From Spisula solida (taxonomy: Eukaryota > Mollusca > Bivalvia > Venerida > Mactridae), in assembly GCA_947247005.1 (NCBI GenBank), contig OX365944.1, forward strand, positions 58,696,096 through 58,760,095: a DNA stretch of 64,000 bases, in the 5' to 3' direction. This document shows positions 54,079 through 64,000 of this stretch, in pieces. Below the pieces are notes generated by a model, which saw only the letters and a program-made list of their open reading frames with translations, ran no database searches and was not told the DNA's origin. The position numbers were made by a program, and so were the translations under genes. How positions within the stretch are numbered: position 1 is the first letter of the stretch; the number at the start of each line of letters is the position of its first letter.

Positions 54079-56744
54079 AATGGACAATATTTGAAAATAG
54101 ACTATTCAGAAAGAGCAAGGGCAGCCTGCCCGGATTCCTTAATTGTGTGTTACAAACTTTCTGTCTCTTCCCTTGAAGCCAGAGGTAACAGGCCAATCAA
54201 TTTAGCAGTGATAAAAGCAAATGGCAATACGCTACGACATTCTTAGTCAAACGCAAAAAAAAAAATAGATAAAGCACAACCAAACTAAACTTCAAACTGT
54301 CATAATATTTATCATAAATTAAAATCATCCAATTACTGATTAAAATAACAAATAAATCTCAGATAGTGCAAAGATATTATGCAAATAATGACATAATAAG
54401 ACAGTAATTTAAAAGTAATTACATCAAAATAATTTAATTCATTTCCCCATCTGAAGTACCTGACTTCATTATTTAATTAAATAATATCTTTAACATTTCA
54501 ACACCTGAAACCATTTTTCATTTAATTCATATTTCCTCCCTATTGTGAAAGGAGACCAATTAAAAGCATTTTTGTAAAAGGTAATTATCACCACATTTAA
54601 ATTTATTTTGGTGTAAATGCATAATCCTAGCATTTATATCTTGTTTTCACAATCAGACAAAATCTAGCATAAAGAAAACGGGTGAATCAATTAAGTGACT
54701 TATCAACACAAACTGCTATACATGATGATTATGTTGACGACACAAGCCTTGAGGCTATTGTATAGCTGAGTGTAGAGGTGGCGCCAGTCATATATTTACT
54801 ATCGCACAGTACATGAACCATTATTTGTTAAACATCATGCTGTAGTGTACTACCCTATTTACTATCCAGATACAAAAAATACAAACTTTTAACTTTTAAG
54901 AAAATGTGAATCAGTGTATTATGAAGTGTAGGGACCAATAAAAGGTTTATGATTATCATACATGGATTGTTTTCTTAGTGAGTTAACAAACGACAAGGAT
55001 ATAACAGCGGAGACGGTCACGTTTTAAAAACAGCTAAGTGACAGAAAGTTGGTTGAAAGAATAAGACGGATATATAAACACAGTGACTTTCTTGTGAATA
55101 TAAAATACACGGATCTATCTTGATTTATAAGTGAAAACAGGTAAAATGTTAAATAAAAATATATTTTTCATAAAACTGAAATACATTGTATGACCGTTTA
55201 TTGGATTTTCAGTAGTTCCGTATTTGTAGCAATATACCTTGGACAAACAGGTATCTCCTGCACTGTTTTAAAGACAAAATATGATACATTAGACTGAGTA
55301 AGTTTTTTGTAACCTGTAATTAATCACGCTGGTTACAAGGCCGAAGAATTAGCAGAAATGTTTTATAAATACTATGCTGTAAAAATACATGCAATTGATT
55401 CTAATTCAGAGATTTTGCTCAAATCCCAAATGGTGTAATTATTTCATTGAAGTGAAAGTGCCTCTGCATTTAGCATCAACAATAATTGATCATTAGGCTG
55501 CTTTCCAATTTTCTGAGTGAAGATTAATATTAAAACATAGTTTATGGCATCTCCATTTCCTAATCACTTTCAAGATAAAAAATATGAAATCACAATCTTA
55601 ATATGAAATTTCACAGTTTTTATATCTAATTTCAAAAATTAATTTATAATAAATAAATTAAAGCATAATTTCTTTCCGATCCAACTAAATTATAGAAGAC
55701 TTTAATTTTGAAAGCACCAGGGAGGTATGATAAGGATAAAAGAGCTGATTCTATAATCATGGCAGTTGATGAAATATCATACATTTGATATGATAGTGTT
55801 TAGATTTATACAAAATGCGATGTCAAAGAATGGGAGAACCAGTATAATATATCTCACATTACAGAGATACAAAGCTCACATTGAATGTCAGACAAAAATA
55901 TTGTAAGATCTTTTGATGTAGGGATTTCTCACTAGATTTAAACCATTCATCATTGATTCCTGGAGATTACATGGAAAACCTTATACTCAGATACTTCTCT
56001 GGAACTTCTTACATAAATTGCCAAGCCTAATAGGTTCAAGTAAAGAACTGCACGCTAATAGCAATTTCCAGCCTCTAGGGTGCTATGTACCGTATTAATC
56101 AATTGAATAAAACTGGGAGATCAATTAAAATCTAAAAGCTTATTATTCAAGTATTTGATTATTATGGGTAATGGGAGACAAACAGACACACAGGGAGATG
56201 TGAACATAAAACCACACAGGATATCATGTTCTTATACAATTAATACATTGAAATGTTGAACAATACTCAAGTCTAAGTGAGAGATGCCTAGAGAAGGTTC
56301 CCCTGGGTGAAATGTTAGAGTCTATCTATTCATGTTCTCATTAAATATACAACAATCAAGCAAGAACTTTTAGATGTGTCTGACCTAGCTGAGAATCTGA
56401 CCTTGTTGGAGTCTGATATCAAAAGCCGAGGATCAATGCTGTATAGAAAGAAAACAGTCTTTTTCTACTTTAACAACAGCATGATTTCCTGGATAATCAG
56501 TCTTACTATGATAGCACCATCTTAGAATGACTGGTACAGATAACATAAAATATAGATCTTGAACACTCTATTCTCAGTAACATCTATAATCATACTGATA
56601 ACTTACACTGTAAAGTTCAGATTATATATTACAAGAAAAATACTTATACAATATTTATGTATCTAGGTGCACTGTGTGAGGCGATATAATTAGAAGGTGT
56701 CTGACAGTGACTGTGGTTACTATAAATATGACATGTAGTATCTC
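54079..56744. other. Very AT-rich noncoding stretch
   Basis: Long AT-rich runs at 54260-54700 and 55550-55690. No exon or repeat unit is supported. Confidence 0.35.
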
Positions 56745-56860
56745 TCCAAAGGCCCCTTAGATAAGACATTTACATTGGGAGGCTAGGTCGAATGTTCGAA
56801 TCCTAGTAGGGTCCATTCTGATGAGTCCAATTGGCAAGTAGTGTCAGATAGCTGATTACT
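56745..56860 (+). mobile_element. tRNA-like SINE fragment
   Basis: GGGAGGCTAGGTCGAATGTT, then CGAATCCTAGTAGGGTCC resembles the 3' half of a tRNA, with B box GTTCGAATCC. The 5' half is not recognisable, so a functional tRNA is unlikely. Confidence 0.55.
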
Positions 56861-56924
56861 TGTCTTAGTGTGCCTACAGCTGACTGTCCTGGGACCTGTC
56901 GTGGCAATAACGGTTAAAAGGTGG

Positions 56925-57030
56925 AGGATTGAGTTCGGACTCGATTACAGAGTCGAGGAAATAATTTTTATTAATACACTTGAAGGTTCGATGTTCGAGT
57001 TCAGACTCAAGCACAGAGTCACTGAAACAA
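56925..57030 (+). repeat. Two diverged direct repeats after the SINE
   Basis: GAGTTCGGACTCGATTACAG, then AGTC, and GAGTTCAGACTCAAGCACAG, then AGTC are two diverged copies about 66 bp apart. They lie right after the tRNA-like fragment and may belong to it. Confidence 0.55.
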
Positions 57031-57060
57031 TGCACTATATAACATCTAAAAGGGTTAAAC

Positions 57061-57514
57061 GATGACAAATCATAGGCTTACACACGATATGATTCAGGTA
57101 AAAAAATTAGGTATTTAAAACTATATAATAGATCGGTAGGTAAAACATTAAATTAATGATTATGGTAGGTGAATGTTTCAATGGTTGAAAGGTGATGTAA
57201 CATCGATTGACTCGATCAATAACGCTTATAGTACTCAGTGGTTGAAACAGTTGAAATATTGCATACATATTTAATACATTACATCTACTACATGTATTGT
57301 GAATAATCTATGTGAGCTAGGAAACTGATAGATATTTTGATAAAACAGTTTTACTTGAGAAACTTATTTTGGTAAATTGTCACCAAGCTTAAGTCCATTA
57401 CTAGATTGGTGAAATTGGATTAATTTTAAGATTAATTCTCAGAACTTTGTTGGCATGAAATTTTTGTAATGGAGCGTATGGCTCAAGTATGGTTAAATCT
57501 TGACGTTTTGTAAG
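57061..57514. other. Noncoding stretch, nothing recognised
   Basis: AT-rich sequence. No feature is supported. Confidence 0.35.
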
Positions 57515-57660
57515 AATACGGAAAAGCAAAAGTTTTTCCTACAATTAAGAAGAGTTGGAAAAGCCAAATTTAATTAAAACTTCTTTCCTGCACGGAAAAG
57601 CTGAAGTTTTCCTACAGTTAAGAATAGCCAGAAAAGCCAAAAGTAAGACTTTTTTCCTAT
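57515..57660 (+). repeat. About 74 bp two-copy tandem duplication
   Basis: CGGAAAAGCAAAAGTTTTTC, then CTACAATTAAGAAGAG-TTGGAAAAGCC recurs with changes about 74 bp later (CGGAAAAGCTGAAGTTTTCC). Confidence 0.75.
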
Positions 57661-59318
57661 AGTGTAGACATGAGCTTGAGCCCGGCATTGCCAATAAATA
57701 AACATAAAATCAGCAGCAAATTACATTGTAAAGACAGTTGACAAGCTAGAAGCCGGTTACCAGACATTACTTCTGATAATTATGTGGGTAATATATAGAT
57801 TACTACTGACAGCAAACTAATGATAATTATTTTCACTGTCGTCTGCTGTTAGTTTTCCTACTATACAAAATTACAACAACGTGCAGTCTGAAAACGTGTA
57901 ACAATAAAACTTTTGTCTTCTGCATGACAAAATACACGAAAGTTGGTGAGTTTCGTCTCTTAATTAACCAACAATGTCGCTAATGCTGGGAATTGGCCAT
58001 AAAATGTTGAAAATAGCCATTGATTTAATTACCTGTTTTCAAAGAAATGTCAGCAATTAGCAGGACTGGTGTATTAGTGTGATTTACAGACCATATATTT
58101 ACGTCAAAGCACAAGATTTACATTATTTCAGCACAAGATTACAAGCTTCAATGTTTGAAACATAAAACTGTTCATATGCAAATAATGCACACAAACTTAT
58201 TGGCAGACTTTTCTGTCTAATCTCCACCCAACCTCACTTAACTTTGCTGCAGAATGTTTGATGTAGCCACAATCAAAAAGTCAAACTGGTTAATTGCATG
58301 TCTGTGTACTTGAATAACATATACTTCAATTAAGCTGTCGCCACTTTTGTCACCACTTTTTTTACAAAGTTTAAAACTTGACGTTTTCAGCTACAGTTGT
58401 TATAGCTAATGCACCTTGCAACTTAATAAATTACTGTCATTTAAATCATATTGACATCAATCAGAAAAAAATACAACATTCAATGACACGAGACGCAGTC
58501 TTTCTGTCTCTGGATTTTAAACAAATATTGATTCATGTCATTAAAACACTGATAATAAAATAATGTTGGGTAAAACCTTTTCAGCAATAATTTGTGCATT
58601 AATATAAATGTCTCTCGACCCATTCATCATTTTGACGTTAGATACAAAACTTATAAGAAAGGGCAATGATAAAAAGTACAAATATAATCTTGTAGGTAAA
58701 TGTTGTACTATGACGTGTATATGTAAAACACAAGCTTGTCCCGACATTGTGGCTACGTTATAAGTCATGAAACAAACTAACAAACATGAAAACACGACAT
58801 TCACTCGTCTATCTGATGTTGAATTGTAAAGAAGCTTTAAACTATGCTAGGCTGATAAAATGCGTTTTCAACAATACCTTGAATAGTGGCACATTTGGAT
58901 GTAACTCGATACAAGTGGAGATTTGTTTTTTTTCTGTAGTGTCATTTTACCGGAGACATTCTAGTTTTGAGTAAGCTCACTAAACGTCTTAATGGATAAG
59001 CATAAAGCATATGCTGTGAAATGAGGTAAAATATCTTAATTATTTATCATTCAAAACCGATCCTATGTCAAGGAAATTTAAGTATGATCCATATTCAAGT
59101 ACCAAAGTGGAACTATTTAACTGATTTATATGCACAAAGTAAGAGACTTGGGTCTCATCTTATTAAGTTTTCTATTATTCAAATGGCACAGAAATGTCTC
59201 CCATTTGACTATTAAGGAAGTATCTGATAATATGACTACCTGGGGACTTATTATGTTTAGACGAGAAGTAATCAGATTATCACTTGTATAGACATTCAGT
59301 CTGTCTCCAATAGTATTA
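57661..59318. other. Noncoding stretch, nothing recognised
   Basis: AT-rich. ORFs of 60-87 codons without domains. No splice-bounded exon was found. Confidence 0.35.
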
Positions 59319-59545
59319 CATCTTGTTCGCCAAAAGGTTAAGACAAAATAAATACAAAAATAAATTTGATACTCCCAGGTTCGTACCAAGGACTGTCACT
59401 CACACCAAGTCTGCTCAGGTCATAGAGATTTAAATAACATCTTGTTTGCCAAAAGGTTACGACAAAATAAATACAAAAATAAATTTAAGGTTTGTACCAA
59501 AGACTGTCACTCAAACAGTCTGCTGCTCATAGAGATTTGTCTTAA
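59319..59545 (+). repeat. 118 bp two-copy tandem duplication
   Basis: ACATCTTGTTCGCCAAAAGG at 59319 and ACATCTTGTTTGCCAAAAGG at 59437. Both continue through GACAAAATAAATACAAAAAT, GACTGTCACTCA and CATAGAGATTT. The second copy has lost about a dozen bases. Confidence 0.9.
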
Positions 59546-61679
59546 CCTTAAATTAATGTTACACAACTAGCGGTATCAAAGAGATTGAGACTAATGATAT
59601 GATGTTAAAGAAAGAGAAACGTCGTGGATCTGACACAATACTGCATGCATCTGACATAATACCACGTTTGTCTTCAATTTCCTTACTTTCGTCAAGTACA
59701 AATGTATCATTTAATTAACTTAATTATAACACAAAATGTCATTTATGAATGTTGCTAAAAGTGTTTGCATACTCATTACCATAATGGGAGTACACAAGAA
59801 ATAGATGTACCGGTAATTAAGGAAGCGTAGAAGTAAGTATTTAACTCACGACAAAACGCTTCAAGTCAGAATTTTCGTCACCTAAACAGCAATGATTACT
59901 TTGATATTCACCAGTCTTGCCGAGCTTTTAAAGGCTTTTATGGAAGACGTTTAAGCGTATCTCAAGATGTTTAAGCGTATCTCGATGACCTCAAGTTATC
60001 TAACATTTAAGTGAAATGTTGAGGAAATTCGTTGGTGACAAATATTAAGAGCCAGCCGAAGATTATCGACAGTTAAGTGCAGGTTAATTCCTCTTGTCAT
60101 CAGGGTCTTCTCGTTACCGGGGAACAAATTAATGTGACTTGTGACTCACGATATCCTGTCCGAGAGAACAATACAAAATATGTACATACATTCCTCGTCC
60201 CTGGTATAGTGTGTTTTACATCATACCTGACTGATAGGACTTTACACTTGTCTTGATAAATTAGTTAAAGTACTAATCTAAATCCATTGAACTTTATACT
60301 TCATTTAACATAAATATAGTTCCCAAGGTACAACTTTATTTTTATATTCCTGAATTCATAATGATTTGAATATACATTATTGTGACAATTTTGCATACAA
60401 AATTATTATCTATAATTGTATATAATTTATTTCATGTTTATAGCTTTTAATAATTCCCTTTTATAATAAATACATACAATTGTAGATCCACAGATAAAAT
60501 AAATACTAATGCCTTATGTAATATAATTATCAAAAAATATACCAGGTATTTGGCTGAAGATTAAGACATTGCACTTAAATTGAAATCAACTCCTTTATAT
60601 TATTGTCAACAAATACATGTACAACCCTTAACAAATAAACACCTGTTTTAAACGACCATGTTAGCTTTAGTTAACATCTACCTCCAATCGTCTTTCTAGA
60701 TATAATTAATGAATAACTTAATTGCAACATAAAGGTTAGACTTTGTTTTAACATAAATTTGGACAAAAAAAACAAGTTCACAACAATGTTTTAAATCAAA
60801 CGTGCATGACACATTAGGTCTATCAGGACAGATTAAGTCTAACAATTGAACTAAACAAGGAGAGAAGTATAGAACTTGTACACACTGAACCAATCATCTG
60901 TCATAAAATGATTTATGAGGTACTATACTTCAATGAAGACAAATTACTCTGCACAACTTCAAAGACAGTCATTTCTGACAAAATAGAACTTTTTATGAGA
61001 AACAAACTATGTTGAAATAAACCATTAAGTATAATATAACAACACAATTTGATTTATGACTGAAACTATTTCAATGTTCAGACTCGCATTCTTCAAGTTG
61101 CTGCTAATTGCTTTGAAATTGGCAATAAGAACAAGCTGTGATTATATGAAATTTGTGTTACAGTATAAATACACAGGTAGAGGCAATATAAAACACATAC
61201 AAACATGTTCGTTGATCATAAATAAGCAATACAGATCACAATTTAACAATAACTGTTTACTTTGAAATCCTGGCAATAAAATTGTGAAAGGCTTCTTTTC
61301 ATTTTTTTCGAGTTACATTGTAACATTTTAATACGAACCCTGAATATTTGTGACTCAGGTAACACTCTTTCCTATTGTTCTATAATATTAAAAAAACTGG
61401 GTCTCTGAATCCACAGTAACAATTAAATCTTTTTGTTGTGGTGCAAACCATTAACTAGTAAATTAACGAATTACACATTTGGGTCAAACTTTACATTTGT
61501 GGTTTACGCTAACTGTTGACATTTTCAGTAATCCAGCTTTCAAAGTTGAAGATATACGATAGTTTGATGGTCGGTGAAACATACTCTCGTTCTTACAGAA
61601 GGTCTACATGTCAACACAATTATGTACAGTTTTTACTCAGTTCTCTACAATTTTTGCAGCAAGCACACCACAAAGCAGA
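59546..61679. other. AT-rich noncoding stretch
   Basis: Donor-like GTGAGT sites on the minus strand near 59846 and 60150 have no convincing exon partners. The 60300-60560 part is especially AT-rich. Confidence 0.35.
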
Positions 61680-61906
61680 TACTGTAAAATCACATATTTT
61701 CTTGGGTATTGGATTTCGAGGATTTTGATAAATTATTATAGCGTTTTTCGCGGAGTCGTAAATTTGTGGATTACAAAACGTGGAAGGGTAAAACCATGTT
61801 AGGTATTTGGAAGCTCAATAAATCAAGGGCATTATATTTTGTAGTAGAGTTTAACAACGAAATTAACAAAAATTCAACTCCCTCAAAAACTAAGGATTTT
61901 ACAGTA
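61680..61906. mobile_element. 227 bp TIR element with TACTGTAAAATC ends
   Basis: TACTGTAAAATC at the left and GATTTTACAGTA at the right are exact 12-base inverted ends. The interior carries CGTTTTTCGCGG and TCGAGGATTTTG patches like those in the 47158 element, so the two may be one family. Confidence 0.65.
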
Positions 61907-64000
61907 AACCTTCCTAAGAGAACACACACTTCATACAAAATACTTACTGCAACAATAACAATTAAAAACATATAAAAGTGTATTGTAGGAAGTTATGAGA
62001 GAGTTATAATCCTGCAGATGTATTAAATTAACATAATAGCAAAAATATATAAAGTTTCATGAAACTCATAAAAACGTACGTAGGTTGGATAATGTTATTA
62101 AGACATCGTGCAGCCACTTAAACGTCGAGTCTTTGCAGTATGACATAACAAACCATTTTTTACGTGTTCGTCATTGTAAAAATCTTCTTTATCACAAAAG
62201 TTATTTCAAAATTTGAGAGACCAAAGACAAAAATATTCCCTCTTGACAATTCAAAAACCCCTCCCATGTATAGTTTTTGCAACAAACTTAAAAGAAAGCG
62301 TATACTGTCATTGCCCTGGTAGACATTGGAAGGCAGGTATAGCAAATATGAGTGTCTTATAATTAACCAGCAAATGTATGTAAATCCCCCTTGACCAGCA
62401 GGCTTACAGAGGATGCATTACCATTTAAATGTATGTTTGTGATGTAAGAACCTAGATCAATATCAAACTTGGACAGTCCCTGATGCGGTCAGTCCCTAAT
62501 GGGTCACCAGTCAGTCACTGGACTAATACCAACAGATTAAATGCCCAGCCAGACCAAATTGGTTTTTAAGCATTTCGTGTGGATTGGTAGAGACACATAA
62601 GTATCGTTATGGGAAATGAGGCCACGATGATATAAGACAATAATATGATTATACAACTATCATACCTATTGTTAAGCGAAAGAGAGTTTGACTGTTTATT
62701 GTCCTCAAAGGACAAACGATCTCATTGAATCCGCTCCCAGTCCTGCAGTAACCATGTACTAAAAGTATTCATTAGTTTTCTAATTCATTTTCTGTCCTTT
62801 GAAGGTTTCTCCAGAAACCATATAAAATACCGGTTCCATAAAAACCATTCTAAAATATTTCTAGCACAATTCTCTCTCATTTAATATGTTATACATGTTT
62901 TCACTCTCATTGATTTTTCTGAAAATATGAGTAAGCAGAGTAAGACAAGTGTATGTGCATACATAAATAAACTAACAGATACATCAGTCGTGCTTGTATA
63001 TTGTAACCAATGCAACAAGTACAGGGAAGCCTGTAGTGATTCTAGCAATCAACTGACTGAGACAAAAGTTTTATGGTGACAATTGGTTTTCAATAATTTT
63101 AGTTATTTATAAAGGACCACTATTGGCATGCCCCGATATTGCACACTTAGCTCGTGGAAATTTATATATTCAACACAAGAATTTAAGTCTAACAATATAT
63201 ATCAGATGAAACTATGATGAAACAAAGGCCAGGTGTTTTATTACAAAAGATCATAAAGTATGTATAATCATGTTTGATTGTACCCCCTCTCCCGAACCCT
63301 GATTCAGAATCAAAGAAGAAACAAACCATGTAAACATCAATTTACCTAATGTTACATTACAATATTACAGAAACTTTCAAAGTGTTATTGAAGCAGGCAA
63401 TTATCAAGATGATATACAACTCATTCGTGTTGACATTTACACAGCTTTTATTAATTTTCAAACATACTAGAGGTCCTTAACCCCTGTTGCTCCCCACACA
63501 ACTATCAGTACAGATATCGACACTGCAGTCTGGACTACGGGGCACTATGCGCGCCTCTTATCTGACGTTAGAGCTAATACAGACTACTGTATTAGACTGC
63601 TTGGCTCATCATGTCCTTGCTAAATATTTACAATACTCAAGTGGATAAACTAAGATAAACTTAACAGTCGGCTCTTGTTTTAGTTTTCATTTTATTATCA
63701 TTAAAACTTTAGCTTTACCTTCATAAGCAAACACTTCATTGACTCAGCTATTTAATGGAAATGATTAGAGTACATTGAGCAAATGGACCCCTAAATAACT
63801 ACTCAACTGTATAAATCATGTTAGACAGAAATAGGATTGGGGTTTTTTTCTCATGGAAGGTAAATCTGTTTTGAAATCAGTGATAAACAAACTTGGTGAG
63901 TTTTAGGTCAAATGAAATATTTATATGAATGTCGGAGTCAGGGATTATAAGTGCATACTGTTAGCAGAGATCATCAAAGGAAATTGTACGCTTCTAAGAA
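61907..64000. other. AT-rich noncoding stretch to the right edge
   Basis: A 63480-63600 patch is richer in G+C and contains the palindrome CTAATACAG-ACTA-CTGTATTAG, but no open exon is visible on either strand. Nothing else was recognised. Confidence 0.35.

Noticed and set aside
56745..56860. Functional tRNA gene
   Set aside because: Only the B-box half is readable and no cloverleaf can be formed.
59846..59877. 32-base minus-strand candidate exon between TTTAG and GTGAGT
   Set aside because: Too short, with a weak acceptor and no phase-matched partner; a chance match is likely.
60140..60200. GTGAGT donor after a short minus-strand ORF
   Set aside because: No supporting acceptor or downstream exon; could be an untranslated exon but cannot be supported.
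63480..63600. GC-richer patch as a coding exon
   Set aside because: Both strands have early stops in the frames tried and no clear splice sites flank it.

Overview
The window looks like eukaryotic (metazoan) genomic DNA: AT-rich, gene-poor, with GT-AG introns and many short decayed transposable elements and tandem arrays. Several repeats resemble ones common in bivalve mollusc genomes (a terminal hairpin of the GCTCACCTT...AAGGTGAGC type at 432-463, a 'TGACCTTGACCT' block near 4.17 kb, tRNA-derived SINEs, many small TIR elements). A bivalve is my best guess, from memory of such repeats and not from a search. There is no bacterial-style operon, no CRISPR array and no rRNA.

One real gene can be assembled. 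It lies on the minus strand from about 23.44 kb down to the left edge, as one probable 5' exon and seven coding exons: 18622-18744, 17582-17657, 16458-16584, 8986-9071, 6591-6687, 2829-2919 and 671-781. Every junction has a GT donor and an AG acceptor, and the reading phase carries through all junctions without a stop. This gives 237 codons of a protein that continues off the left edge. I do not recognise the family. The start codon appears to be split by intron 1 (AT at 23441, G at 18744).

The introns of this gene (0.8-16.5 kb and 18.7-23.4 kb) are full of mobile-element remains. These include TIR elements at 3.0-3.97, 5.43-5.61, 6.73-7.55, 8.17-8.67, 9.30-9.83 and 13.5-13.8 kb; foldbacks at 2.0, 15.9 and 16.9 kb; several tRNA-derived SINE families; a LINE reverse-transcriptase tail at 4.67-5.0 kb; and a Tc1-like transposase helix-turn-helix fragment at 3.65-3.81 kb.

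From about 23.5 to 64 kb I find no convincing exon. The stretch is AT-rich and carries tandem arrays: 27/28 bp x 46 at 25.07-26.33 kb, 28 bp x 5 at 28.87 kb, about 19-20 bp x 30 at 37.8-38.4 kb, 60 bp x 4 at 46.35 kb, 78 bp x 3 at 49.45 kb, a degenerate 22 bp repeat at 50.2-50.8 kb, 31 bp x 28 at 51.3-52.17 kb and 16 bp x 8 at 53.95 kb. A homopurine 64 bp repeat lies at 20.9-21.3 kb, inside intron 1. Long ORFs over these arrays are by-products of repeat units that lack stops.
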